Origin: Streptomyces antioxidans
Lineage (GTDB): Bacteria > Actinomycetota > Actinomycetes > Streptomycetales > Streptomycetaceae
Direction of reading: 5' to 3'
Length of the DNA stretch: 64,000 nucleotides
Assembly: GCF_000968685.2 (NCBI RefSeq)
Contig: NZ_LAKD02000047.1
Location: 62,001-126,000 of the forward strand
Position numbers and translations under genes: made by a program. The notes beneath the pieces were generated by a model. It was not told the DNA's origin, did not search any database, and saw only the letters and a list, made by a program, of their open reading frames with translations. Below are positions 25,026 through 33,462 of the stretch, one piece after another; position 1 is the first letter of the stretch; each line of letters begins with the position of its first letter.

Positions 25026-26494
25026 CCGACACGGCGGGAAGGCCCGCCCTATCGGCGGCCGGGGCGGAAGCCGGAACGGCGGGCGGGAGTCACGCACCCG
25101 CCGACCCCTTCGGCTCCCGGCTGATGGCCCCGCTGCTCATCGGTTCGGTCCTCAACCCCGTCAACTCCACGATGATCGCCACCGGCCTGGTCGCGATCGG
25201 CCATGACTTCGGGGTCGGCGCCGCGCGGACCGCCTGGCTGGTGGCCTCCCTCTACCTCGCCAGCGCCGTGGCACAGCCCGCGCTGGGACGGCTCGCGGAT
25301 CTGCTCGGCCCGCGCCGGGTCTTCGTCTCCGGGCTGCTCGTGGTGTGCGCCGCGGGGCTGGTGGGCGCCCTCGCGCCCGCGTTCGGCTGGCTGATCGCCT
25401 CGCGGGTGCTGCTCGGCGTCGGTACGTCCGCCGCGTACCCGGCGGCGATGGCGCTGCTGCGCGCCCAGTCCTCCGCCGTCGGACGGGAGACGCCGCGTCC
25501 CGTGCTCGGAAGGCTCTCGCTCGCCGCGCTCGGCAGCGCGGCGGTCGGACCCGTGCTGGGCGGGGTGCTCACCGCGACGGCCGGATGGCGGGCGATCTTC
25601 GCGGTCAATGTGCCGCTGGCCCTGATCGGCATCACGCTCGCGCTGCTCTGGCTCCCCAGGACCCGCATGACGAGCGAGGAGGACACCGCGGCGGGCCCCG
25701 GGAACCGTACGGCGGGCGCGGCATTCGATCCGCTCGGGATCGCGCTGTTCACGGCCGCCCTCACCACCCTCATGATCTTCCTGATGGACCTGGCGCGGCC
25801 CAACTGGCCGCTGCTGCCCGCCGTCCTGGGGCTCGCCGCCGTACTGACCTGGTGGCAGCTGCGCCGCCCCCGCCCCTTCATCGATCTGCGGATGATCGGC
25901 CGCAATCGCTCCCTCGCCCTCACCTACCTCCGCCACGGCACGGCGTACCTGGTCATCTACATGGTCATGTACGGATACGCACAGTGGCTCGAGGAGGGGC
26001 ACGGCTACTCCGCCTCCCGCGCGGGCCTGATCATGCTGCCCATGTCGGGCGCCGCCGCCGTGTGCTCACTGCTCGGCGCCCGTACGAAGGGCATCTACGC
26101 ACCGCTCGTCCTCGCGGCCGTCCTGCTCGCCGCCGGGAGCGGGGTGCTGCTGCTCGCCGACGAGTCCACCCCGCTGGTCGCGCTGCTGCTGGCCGCGGTC
26201 CTCTTCGGGTTGCCGCAGGGGCTGTCCTCGACCGGCAACCAGGCCGCCGTCTACGCCCAGGCCCCGCCGGCCAGCGTCGGCGCGGCGGCCGGGCTCCAGC
26301 GCACCTCGCAGTACCTGGGCGCGATCACCGCCGCCGGGCTGATCGGGCTCTTCTACGGGCAGCGGGCGACCGCCGCCGGGCTGCACGGCATCGCCATGGT
26401 GGCGGGTGCGCTCAGCCTCGCGGTGCTGGCGCTGACCGCCACCGACCGGGCCCTGCGCGGCCGCGGCCACACCCGTACCCGTACCCCCACCTGA
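25022..26494 (+). CDS. MFS drug efflux transporter (DHA2/EmrB-like)
   Basis: 490 residues with many hydrophobic segments, consistent with 12-14 transmembrane helices. Features: LNPVNSTMIATGLVAI in the first helix; the loop 2-3 motif LGRLADLLGPRRVFVSG (motif A); LIASRVLLGVGTSAAYPAAMALL; and the helix 5 antiporter motif region VGPVLGGVLTATAGWRAIFAVNVPLAL (motif C). These indicate a proton-driven multidrug antiporter of the DHA2 group. The N-terminal 35 residues are soluble and Ala/Gly-rich. Coupled to marR by ATGA overlap, so it is probably inducible by its own substrates. The substrate cannot be told from sequence. Confidence 0.92.
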   Translation: MTDTAGRPALSAAGAEAGTAGGSHAPADPFGSRLMAPLLIGSVLNPVNSTMIATGLVAIGHDFGVGAARTAWLVASLYLASAVAQPALGRLADLLGPRRVFVSGLLVVCAAGLVGALAPAFGWLIASRVLLGVGTSAAYPAAMALLRAQSSAVGRETPRPVLGRLSLAALGSAAVGPVLGGVLTATAGWRAIFAVNVPLALIGITLALLWLPRTRMTSEEDTAAGPGNRTAGAAFDPLGIALFTAALTTLMIFLMDLARPNWPLLPAVLGLAAVLTWWQLRRPRPFIDLRMIGRNRSLALTYLRHGTAYLVIYMVMYGYAQWLEEGHGYSASRAGLIMLPMSGAAAVCSLLGARTKGIYAPLVLAAVLLAAGSGVLLLADESTPLVALLLAAVLFGLPQGLSSTGNQAAVYAQAPPASVGAAAGLQRTSQYLGAITAAGLIGLFYGQRATAAGLHGIAMVAGALSLAVLALTATDRALRGRGHTRTRTPT

Positions 26495-26557
26495 CGCATC
26501 ACCTTCCGTTCCCCCATACGTCCTGCGGACGTCCCGCAGACCCACCCAGGAGGCACC

Positions 26558-27115
26558 GTGCCCGCCACCACGCTCGACCCGAACACCGCCCTGGTCCTCG
26601 TCGACCTCCAGAAGGGCATCACCGGACTGCCCACCGTCCACCCCACCGCCGAGGTCATCGAGCGCGGCGCCCGGCTGGCCGCCGCCTTCCGCCAGCGCGG
26701 ACTGCCGGTCGTCCTGGTCAGGGTGGTGGCCGGGGCCCCGGGCCGCACCGAGGCGCAGCGGGGCGGGGGCGGCGGGCGGTTCCCGGCCGACTTCGCCGAC
26801 CTCGCGCCGGAGCTCGGCCACGAGGACGGCGACATCGTGGTCACCAAGCACACCTGGGGCGCCTTCCACGGCACCGACCTCGACCTCCAGCTGCGCCGCC
26901 GCGGGGTGACCCAGGTGGTGCTCGGTGGCATCGCCACCAGCATCGGGGTGGAGTCCACGGCCCGTGGCGCGTACGCGCACGGGTACCACGTGACCCTCGC
27001 GACCGACGCCATGACCGACATGGACGCCGAGGCGCACCGCAACAGCGTCGAGAGGATCTTCCCCCGGCTCGGGGAGACGGACTCCACGGACGCGATCATC
27101 GGCCTGCTGAGCTGA
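26558..27115 (+). CDS. Isochorismatase-fold protein lacking the catalytic cysteine (YecD-like)
   Basis: 185 residues from GTG 26558; AGGAGG (26548-26553) lies 4 bases upstream and fixes this start. The N-terminal Asp of the family triad is present (LVLVDLQKG), and a Lys is in the expected strand (VVTKHTWGAF). In the nucleophile loop the sequence is GGIATSIGVESTARGA, so Gly sits where cysteine hydrolases have Cys. E. coli YecD has a similar loop, so this subgroup is probably not a classical isochorismatase or nicotinamidase. It lies 63 bases after the MFS gene on the same strand, possibly cotranscribed, and ends at a hairpin. Confidence 0.85.
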   Translation: MPATTLDPNTALVLVDLQKGITGLPTVHPTAEVIERGARLAAAFRQRGLPVVLVRVVAGAPGRTEAQRGGGGGRFPADFADLAPELGHEDGDIVVTKHTWGAFHGTDLDLQLRRRGVTQVVLGGIATSIGVESTARGAYAHGYHVTLATDAMTDMDAEAHRNSVERIFPRLGETDSTDAIIGLLS

Positions 27116-27154
27116 CGGACGGCTGACGGACGACTCACACACGGCGAACGGAGA

Positions 27155-27188
27155 GTACGGCGGACTCCGGAACTGGAGCCCGCCGTAC
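27155..27188. terminator. Terminator hairpin between isochorismatase-like gene and ggt
   Basis: Bases 27155-27168 (gtacggcggactcc) pair with 27175-27188 (ggagcccgccgtac) with one mismatch and a 6-base loop. It lies between convergent genes and probably serves both. Confidence 0.75.
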
Positions 27189-27191
27189 CTA

Positions 27192-27233
27192 GTCGCCGGT
27201 CGCCGGTCACCGGTCAGCGGTCAGCGGTCACCG
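27192..27233. repeat. Six tandem heptamers running into the ggt stop codon
   Basis: Six consecutive 7-bp units of the form GTC(A/G)(G/C)CG fill 27192-27233. The last unit contains the ggt stop (TCA on the plus strand, 27228-27230). Looks like replication slippage across a gene end. Confidence 0.8.
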
Positions 27234-29174
27234 CTTCGGGTGCACCACCAGCGCCGAGCCGCCGCCCCGCCGCTCCGTCTCGGCCGCCGCCAGCCACCGT
27301 CCGCCGGACAGCCGCTGCACCCCGGTGGCCGCCCCGATCTCGGGGTTCTGCTTGAAGGAGTGGCCGAGCGCCTCGAGCTTGGCGCGCTCCGGACCGTTCC
27401 ACAGCTTCGGTTCCAGCTCCGTCTCGGCGGCGTTGCGCTGGCTGGCGCGCGGCGCGGCGATCGCGTCGACCAGCGGCATGCCCCGGTCCAGATGGTTCAG
27501 CAGGGTCTGCAGCACGGTGGTGATGATGGTCGCCCCGCCCGGGGAGCCCAGCGCCAGCACCGGCTTGTGGCCGTCCAGCACGATCGTCGGCGACATGGAC
27601 GAGCGCGGCCGCTTCCCCGGGCCCGGCAGGTTCGGGTCGTGGACGGCCGGGTCGGCGGGCGCGAAGGAGAAGTCGGTCAGCTCGTTGTTGAGCAGGAAGC
27701 CGCGGCCGGGGACGGTGATCCCGCTGCCGCCGGTCTGCTCGATGGTGAGGGTGTAGGCCACGACGTTGCCCCACTTGTCGGCGACCGTGAGATGCGTGGT
27801 GTTCTCGCCCTCGTACGTGGTCGGGGCGGCGCGGCCCCGGGTGTCGCAGGAGCCCGGCCCGGACGGGTTGTTCGGGTCACCGGGCGGTACGGGGCTCTTC
27901 AGCACCGCGTCGTCCTTGATCAGGCAGGCCCGGGAGTCGGCGAACCGCTGCGAGGTGAGCCCCTTGGTGGGGACGTCCTCGGCGGCGGGGTCACCGACCC
28001 AGCGGCCCCGGTCGGCGAAGGCTATCCGGCTGGCCTCGATATAGCTGTGCAGATAGTCGACGTCGCTGAGCTTGGATAGGTCGGTCTTCTCCAGGATGTT
28101 CAGCGCCTCGGCGACGCTGGTGCCACCGGAGGACGAGGGCGCCATGCCGTAGACGTCCAGACCGCGGTAGCCGGTCCGGGTCGGGGCCTGCCGCTTCGTT
28201 CCGTAGGAGCGCAGGTCCTCGGCGGTCAGATCGCCCGCGCGCACGACGCGCTGTGCCTTCGGGTCTACGGGCGGCTTGCGCACGGTGTCGACGATGTCGC
28301 GGCCCAGCTCGCCCCGGTAGATGGCGCCGACGCCCTTCTTGGCCAGCAGCGCGTACGTACGGGCGAGGTCGGGGTTGCGGAAGGTCGAGCCGACCGCCGG
28401 GGGCTGGCCGCCGGGCAGGAAGAGCTTGGCGGTGGCCGGGAAATCCTTGAAGCGGGCCTGGTTGTCGGCGGTCTGCTGACGGAACGTGGAGTCGACCTTG
28501 AACCCGTCGCGGGCCAGCCGCTCGGCGGGCCTCAGCACCTGCCCCAGCGATCGGGTGCCCCAGTCCCTCAGGGCGTCGTTCCAGGTGGCGGGGGTGCCGG
28601 GGGTGCCGACGCTCAGCCCGCTGGTGACGGCGTCGTCGAACGGCAGCGGCTTGCCGTCCTTGTCGAGGAAGAGCTTCTGGTCCGCGCTGCGGGGCGCGGT
28701 CTCGCGGCCGTCGAGCGTGGCGACCTTGTGCCGCTTGGCGTCGTAGTAGACGAGGTATCCGCCGCCGCCGACACCCGCCGAGTACGGCTCGGTGACCCCG
28801 AGCGCGGCGGCGGTCGCGACCGCCGCGTCCACCGCGTTGCCCCCGTGCCGCAGGACGTCGATCCCGGCCGCCGAGGCGTCGGGGTCCACGCTGGAGACCG
28901 CGCCGCCGTAGCCGACGGCCACGGGCGTCTTGGCCGGAGCGGCCTGAGCGGCTGGATCGGCCTGAGCGGCTGGATCGGCCTGAGCGCCCCTGTCGGCACT
29001 CTCGTGCCCGGCGGCACCGGCCGGGACGACACCGAGTACCGCGACCATTCCGGCCGCGGCAGCGAGCGCGGGCAACCGGCGCCGGACGGCCGCCCCGATG
29101 GATCCGGCGGCTCCGCCGGGTCCTGCGGTGGTGGATCTGGTTGACGATGCGGCTGGTCGTGCGGCGTGCCCCAT
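27228..29174 (-). CDS. ggt: Gamma-glutamyltransferase, secreted
   Basis: 648-residue precursor from ATG 29174, chosen for the GGAGG 8 bases upstream. It has a twin-basic N terminus and a hydrophobic segment (LPALAAAAGMVAVLGVVPAGAAG), so export is expected. Cleaves gamma-glutamyl bonds of glutathione and similar compounds. The autoprocessing nucleophile is Thr459 in GENTTHLTVADKWGN; the small subunit continues with LTIEQTGGSGI, LNNELTDFSF and RSSMSPTI. The large subunit has GGNAVDAAVATA and the conserved Arg/Glu region RETAPRSA. A low-complexity AQADPA repeat follows the signal peptide, encoded by 18-bp DNA repeats near 28940-28990. Single gene, convergent with the isochorismatase-like gene. 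Confidence 0.94.
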   Translation of the reverse strand: MGHAARPAASSTRSTTAGPGGAAGSIGAAVRRRLPALAAAAGMVAVLGVVPAGAAGHESADRGAQADPAAQADPAAQAAPAKTPVAVGYGGAVSSVDPDASAAGIDVLRHGGNAVDAAVATAAALGVTEPYSAGVGGGGYLVYYDAKRHKVATLDGRETAPRSADQKLFLDKDGKPLPFDDAVTSGLSVGTPGTPATWNDALRDWGTRSLGQVLRPAERLARDGFKVDSTFRQQTADNQARFKDFPATAKLFLPGGQPPAVGSTFRNPDLARTYALLAKKGVGAIYRGELGRDIVDTVRKPPVDPKAQRVVRAGDLTAEDLRSYGTKRQAPTRTGYRGLDVYGMAPSSSGGTSVAEALNILEKTDLSKLSDVDYLHSYIEASRIAFADRGRWVGDPAAEDVPTKGLTSQRFADSRACLIKDDAVLKSPVPPGDPNNPSGPGSCDTRGRAAPTTYEGENTTHLTVADKWGNVVAYTLTIEQTGGSGITVPGRGFLLNNELTDFSFAPADPAVHDPNLPGPGKRPRSSMSPTIVLDGHKPVLALGSPGGATIITTVLQTLLNHLDRGMPLVDAIAAPRASQRNAAETELEPKLWNGPERAKLEALGHSFKQNPEIGAATGVQRLSGGRWLAAAETERRGGGSALVVHPKR

Positions 29175-29443
29175 CCGTGACCTCCAAGCGAGACGACAGG
29201 GGCCGGAGCCTACCCGCGAGCCACGCGCCCCCAACAGGGGTGGACCCCCTTTCCAGGGCTCTTTCCAGGGACCCTGCCCAGGGCCCCTCCCCGGGCTCGA
29301 CTCATGTCCGGGGCGCTCCGGCCTCCCCCGGCCACCGCCGCGAGGCGCACCCGCGCTGACCGAGTACCCCCATGCCTGATGGCAACCTTCGCGACCGCTG
29401 GGCGCTCGAACATTGACCCGATCGGAGGCTACGATGCGCGGCC

Positions 29444-30199
29444 ATGACAGACACCCTGCAGGACCTGATCGCCTCCGCGGCAGCCCTGATCGTGGGCCTG
29501 GCCGCCGGATGGGCCGTGCACTCCGCGTTCGCGCGCCGCAAGCGCACCCGCGAGCAGCGCTTCTTCGGTCTGCCGGACGGTTCGGAGTGTGTGCTGGTCA
29601 CCCACCGGGACAGCACCTCGGCCCACTGGAGCATCCCCCGCCATGACGCGCTGGCGCTGCTGGGGCTGGCGTCGGTCGTGGAGAACTGCGGGGCGCACGC
29701 CGAAGTGGCCCCGCATGACACGGGGCTGCAGGGCTTCGGCGCGCGCACCGAGTTCTGCGTCGGCGACCCGACCGCGCACCGCAGGCTCGCCGCCCACATC
29801 TCCAACCTGCTGCCGGGCGTCACCGTGCACCCGGGGGACGACTCCGGCACGGACCGGGGGATGTTCACCATCGGCGGTACCCACTACCGCCCGGACCCGG
29901 GCGCCATCGAGCATGTGCTGCTGGCCCGGCTTACGGTGGGCGACGACAGCCGCCCGGTCTTCCTGGCCGCGGGTCAGCGGCCGGTCACCCATCGCGCCGC
30001 CGTCCGCCACCTCGTCCGCAACCGCGCCCGGCTGGCCCGGAAGTACGGCGCGCAGGGCTCCTTCTGCCTGCTGCTGAAGGTGGTCAACTCGCAGGCGTAC
30101 GGCCCGGATCTGGTCGAGGTGGTCGCGGATGTGACCAAGCCGGCGACCGCCTCGGCCGGACCTCGCGCCACGGCGAAGACGGCGGCGAAGGACGACTGA
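29444..30199 (+). CDS. Membrane-anchored conserved hypothetical protein
   Basis: 251 residues. The N terminus has one hydrophobic helix (LIASAAALIVGLAAGWAVHSAF) followed by a basic stretch (ARRKRTREQR), which predicts a signal anchor with the rest in the cytoplasm. The soluble domain has no motif I recognise; notable stretches are LPDGSECVLVTHRDSTSAHWSIPRHDALALL and FTIGGTHYRPDPGAIEHVLLARL. The tail is Ala/Lys-rich. TACGAT about 10 bases before the start could be a -10. The gene stands alone between the divergent ggt and the repeat-rich interval downstream. Confidence 0.75.
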   Translation: MTDTLQDLIASAAALIVGLAAGWAVHSAFARRKRTREQRFFGLPDGSECVLVTHRDSTSAHWSIPRHDALALLGLASVVENCGAHAEVAPHDTGLQGFGARTEFCVGDPTAHRRLAAHISNLLPGVTVHPGDDSGTDRGMFTIGGTHYRPDPGAIEHVLLARLTVGDDSRPVFLAAGQRPVTHRAAVRHLVRNRARLARKYGAQGSFCLLLKVVNSQAYGPDLVEVVADVTKPATASAGPRATAKTAAKDD

Positions 30200-30219
30200 G
30201 GCGGTCGAGGACAGCCGAA

Positions 30220-30324
30220 TCAGCGGCCGACCCGGCCGAAGAACCGCGCCCCGCCCAGCAGGCACAGCGCCGCCAGGGTCAGGGGGACGGCCGCCCCGAC
30301 GGCGACCGTGGCATTGGTGTAGTG
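30220..30324 (-). pseudogene. Possible C-terminal membrane-anchor remnant
   Basis: On the minus strand a frame ending at 30220 encodes HYTNATVAVGAAVPLTLA, then LCLLGGARFFGRVGR and a stop: one hydrophobic segment followed by a basic tail, like the end of a surface-anchored protein. Upstream the frame runs into GC-rich palindromic repeats with no plausible gene start, so it may be the stump of a gene broken by them. Low confidence; it could be chance. Confidence 0.25.
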
Positions 30325-30366
30325 CCCCGGGGCCCGCGAGCCATCCGGGGGCCTGCGGCGGGTTGC

Positions 30367-30660
30367 TTCCCCCTCCCCGCCCCTTCCCACAACTGGGGCC
30401 CCGCCCCGGCCTCCGCGGCGAAGCCCAGCTCCGAGCCCTGCGGCGGCTGCCCCCGGTTGGAGGTCTGGGGCAGACGCCCCGTTCCAAGGGCTGGGACGAG
30501 GCCCCTGTTCGGGCCCGGAACGGAGCCTCGGGTTCGGGAGCCGGGACGGATACGCCATTCCCCGGGCCTGGGACGGAGCCCCGCCTCAGGGCGGGCGGAC
30601 GCCCCGGCTCCGGGGTCTGGGGCGGAGCCCCGGCTCCAGGGTCCCGGGCGGACGCCTGCG
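30367..30660. repeat. Intergenic array of short GC-rich palindromes (array 1)
   Basis: Within the 746-base gap before the S15-type hydrolase gene. It opens with a pyrimidine tract (tccccctccccgcccc) and then holds irregular repeats of the type gggacggagcccc, ggggcagacgcccc and ggggcggagcccc, each a small self-complementary hairpin, about 25-40 bases apart. The same leader and units recur at 35.9-36.5 kb. Unit spacing and sequence are too irregular for CRISPR. No gene is credible in this stretch. Confidence 0.75.
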
Positions 30661-30832
30661 GGTCGGTGGGACGGGCCTGCGGAGCATCAAGATCCGCCGC
30701 AGGCGCGGACCACGCTGAACGGTCGCGAGGCGAGTGGGACTCCGCGGGGGCGGGGCCGGACCCTGGTGGGTCCGGCCCCCGGATAGCGCCCCGGGCCGGA
30801 CCGGCCCCGGCAGCCGATCTCGACCCTTTATC

Positions 30833-30872
30833 GTTACCCACGCGTAACTTACCGCGCTATTACCGCCGGTAA
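30833..30872 (+). promoter_or_regulatory. Two inverted repeats in the S15-type hydrolase promoter region
   Basis: GTTAC-N6-GTAAC (30833-30848) and TTACC-GCC-GGTAA (30860-30872) lie 74-113 bases before the GTG start. Further TTACC copies surround them, including GAGTTACCG at 30880-30887. The cluster is AT-rich for this genome and looks like paired operator sites. The regulator is unknown. Confidence 0.45.
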
Positions 30873-30945
30873 ACGCCCGAGTTACCGTCAGGTCACCAGC
30901 ACCGGTGCTCCCCTGCCCCCACGGCATCCCCCACCAGGAGCCATC

Positions 30946-32577
30946 GTGACCCCTGCCCGAAAAGCCCTCCGCCCCACGACCGCCGTCGTCCTCTCCATCA
31001 CCGTCATGACCGGTGCTGCCTTCGGGCTCGCCCCCTCCACCGCCGCCGCGGCCCCGGCCCCGGCCGCCACGGCCACCGCCACGACCGCCTCCACCGCCAC
31101 GCCCTCCGGTGTCTCCATCCGGTTCGTCGACATCCCCGGCGACGGCGGCGTCAACCTCGCCGCCAATGTCGTGGCCCCCTCGCACGCCGCCCCCTCACAC
31201 CGCCTCCCCCTCGTCGTCCTGCCCACCAGCTGGTCCCTGCCCCAGGTCGAATATCTCGCCCAGGCCAAGAAGCTCGCCGAAACCGGCTATGTGGTGCTCA
31301 CCTACAACACCCGCGGCTTCTGGCAGTCCGGCGGGAAGATCGAGACGGCCGGGCCGCCCGATATCGCCGACGCGTCCAAGGCCATCGACTGGGCGCTCGC
31401 CAACGCCCCGGCCGACCCCGACCACATCGGCATGGCCGGACTCTCCTACGGCGCCGGGATCAGCCTGATCGCGGCCGGTGCCGACCCGCGGATCAAGGCC
31501 GTGGTGGCCATGAGCGGCTGGACGGACCTGGTCGGCTCGATCTACAGCGGCCGCACCCAGCACTCCCAGGCCGCCGGGCTGCTCGCCGGGGCCGGAGCGC
31601 TGACCGGCCGCCTCAGCGAGGAGTTCCGGCGGATCCTCGATGACTTCTTCTCCTCCGACCTCGCCAAGGAGAAGGACCTGATCGCCTGGGGCGAGAAGCG
31701 CTCCGCCGCCACCTACCTCGACCGGATCAACGCCCATGGCGCGGCCATCATGCTGGGCAACTCCTGGAACGACTCGATCTTCCCGCCCAACAGCTACGCC
31801 GACTTCTTCGACAAGCTGACCGGGCCCAAGCGGCTGGAGCTGCGGCCCGGCGACCACGCCACCGCGGAGCTCACCGGGCTGCTCGGACTGCCCAACACCA
31901 CCTGGAACCACGCCCGGCAGTGGCTCGACCGCTATCTCAAGGGCGAGCGCAACGGCATCGACCGCCAGGCGCCGGTGCAGCTGACGTCCCGTACGGCGGC
32001 GGACGGTGACGGCTACGAGGGCTACCCCAGCTGGTCGGCCGTCCCCTCCGGACAGCGCCGCGTCCCACTCGCCGCCACCAAGAAGGTCACCGCCAACCAT
32101 GACTCCGGGGCCAACGGAGGAACCGTGCTGCTCGGCGGCGGGCTCGACCAGTTCCTGAAGCTCCCGCCGCTCGCCTCGATCCCGCTGCTGCCCCGGTCCT
32201 ACGCGGCCGTCTGGCAGACCGCGGCCTCCGCGCGCGAGCAGCGCGTCCGCGGCACCGTGAAGCTCCACACCACCGTGACCGGCGACCGCTCCGACGGTAC
32301 GGCGGTGGCGTATCTGTACGACGTGGGCCCGCTGGGCATCGGCAAGCTCATCACCCACGCCCCGTTCACCTTCCACGACCGCGTCCCGGGCACGCCCTTC
32401 GGCATGGACCTGGAGCTGTTCTCCACCGCGTATGACGTCCCGGCCGGTCACCGGCTGGCGCTGGTCGTGGACACCGTCGACCCGCTCTACATCGAGCACA
32501 ACCCCGGCGGCGCCCATCTCACCTTCTCGTCCCCGGACGCCGACCCGTCCCACCTCACCATCCCGGTCCGCGACTGA
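30946..32577 (+). CDS. Secreted S15/CocE-type alpha/beta hydrolase
   Basis: 543 residues from GTG 30946. The N terminus has basic residues and a hydrophobic core ending ...STAAAAPAPAA, so secretion is predicted, followed by an Ala/Thr linker. The alpha/beta hydrolase domain has PLVVLPTSWSLPQ, LTYNTRGFWQSGG and the nucleophile elbow GLSYGAG with Ser167. Candidate acid and base are Asp in NSWNDSIFPP and His in RPGDHATAE. The C-terminal part (about 390-543) is the beta-rich domain of X-Pro dipeptidyl-peptidase/CocE proteins (AYLYDVGPLG, VPAGHRLALVVDTVDP). Peptidase or esterase activity cannot be told apart. Inverted repeats precede the gene; it is convergent with the glutamate transporter operon. 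Confidence 0.88.
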   Translation: MTPARKALRPTTAVVLSITVMTGAAFGLAPSTAAAAPAPAATATATTASTATPSGVSIRFVDIPGDGGVNLAANVVAPSHAAPSHRLPLVVLPTSWSLPQVEYLAQAKKLAETGYVVLTYNTRGFWQSGGKIETAGPPDIADASKAIDWALANAPADPDHIGMAGLSYGAGISLIAAGADPRIKAVVAMSGWTDLVGSIYSGRTQHSQAAGLLAGAGALTGRLSEEFRRILDDFFSSDLAKEKDLIAWGEKRSAATYLDRINAHGAAIMLGNSWNDSIFPPNSYADFFDKLTGPKRLELRPGDHATAELTGLLGLPNTTWNHARQWLDRYLKGERNGIDRQAPVQLTSRTAADGDGYEGYPSWSAVPSGQRRVPLAATKKVTANHDSGANGGTVLLGGGLDQFLKLPPLASIPLLPRSYAAVWQTAASAREQRVRGTVKLHTTVTGDRSDGTAVAYLYDVGPLGIGKLITHAPFTFHDRVPGTPFGMDLELFSTAYDVPAGHRLALVVDTVDPLYIEHNPGGAHLTFSSPDADPSHLTIPVRD

Positions 32578-32589
32578 GGGCGGCAGGGC

Positions 32590-33462
32590 TCAGCCGCGGG
32601 TGTCCCCCGGCATCGGGGCCGCCGGTTCGGCCGCGGCCACCTCGACCTGGCGGGTCTTCACACTGCGCCGCTCCCGCTTGGCCACCCAGTTGGCGAACCA
32701 CGACAGCAGCATGCACATCCCGATGTAGATCGGTGAGATCACCATGACCACCGGGATGAACGGCAGGTCGTAGTCGAGATTGGACGCGATCAGCTTTCCG
32801 GCGTGCAGGAACTCCTCATAGGTGATCAGAAACCCGAGCGAGGTGTCCTTCAGGGCCACCACCAGCTGGCTGATGATGGCCGGAAGCATCGCCCGCACCC
32901 CCTGAGGCACCAGCACGGACATCATGACCTGGGTCTTCCGCAGGCCCAGCGAGTACGCCGCCTCGCGCTGGCCGCGGTCCACCGAGTTCACCCCGGCCCG
33001 GAACACCTCGGCCAGCACCGAGCCGTTGTACAGCGTCAGCCCGGTCACCAGCGCGGGCAGCGGCTGGAACCGCAGCGCCACAAAGACGAAGAAGATCATC
33101 ACCAGTACGGGCATCGCCCGGAAGAACTCCACCGCCAGCGTGGCCAGCCAGCGCAGCGGGCGGTGCTCGGAGAGCCGCCCGGCGGCGAGCACCCCGCCGA
33201 GGGCGAGCGAGAGGACCGCGGCCAGGCCGAACGCCTTGAGGGTGCCCGCGAGCCCGTTCAGCAGCAGCTCCTGGATGCCCTTGTACTCGAACGGCATCCA
33301 CTTGCGGGAGGCGAACTGGCCGGTGTGGATGAGGAGATAGACGATCAGGCCGAGCAGGATCAGCAGCACGGCCGTCCCGGCCAGCGCGTACAGCCGGTGC
33401 CGCCGCCGGGTGTGCGGCCCGGGGACGTCGTAGAGGGCGCTGGTGGTCGGGGGGGCGGTCAT
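32590..33462 (-). CDS. gluD: Glutamate/polar amino acid ABC transporter permease (GluD-like)
   Basis: 290 residues. The N-terminal 35 residues are soluble, then come several transmembrane helices. The permease signature EAA loop is EVFRAGVNSVDRGQREAAYSLGLRKTQ, and GTLKAFGLAAVLSLALGGVLAA is typical of HisM/GlnP-type permeases. Its ATG overlaps the gluC stop (ATGA). Last of four genes ordered ATPase, binding protein, permease, permease, matching the gluABCD arrangement of Corynebacterium. The C-terminal tail is Ala/Glu/Pro-rich. Confidence 0.9.
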   Translation of the reverse strand: MTAPPTTSALYDVPGPHTRRRHRLYALAGTAVLLILLGLIVYLLIHTGQFASRKWMPFEYKGIQELLLNGLAGTLKAFGLAAVLSLALGGVLAAGRLSEHRPLRWLATLAVEFFRAMPVLVMIFFVFVALRFQPLPALVTGLTLYNGSVLAEVFRAGVNSVDRGQREAAYSLGLRKTQVMMSVLVPQGVRAMLPAIISQLVVALKDTSLGFLITYEEFLHAGKLIASNLDYDLPFIPVVMVISPIYIGMCMLLSWFANWVAKRERRSVKTRQVEVAAAEPAAPMPGDTRG

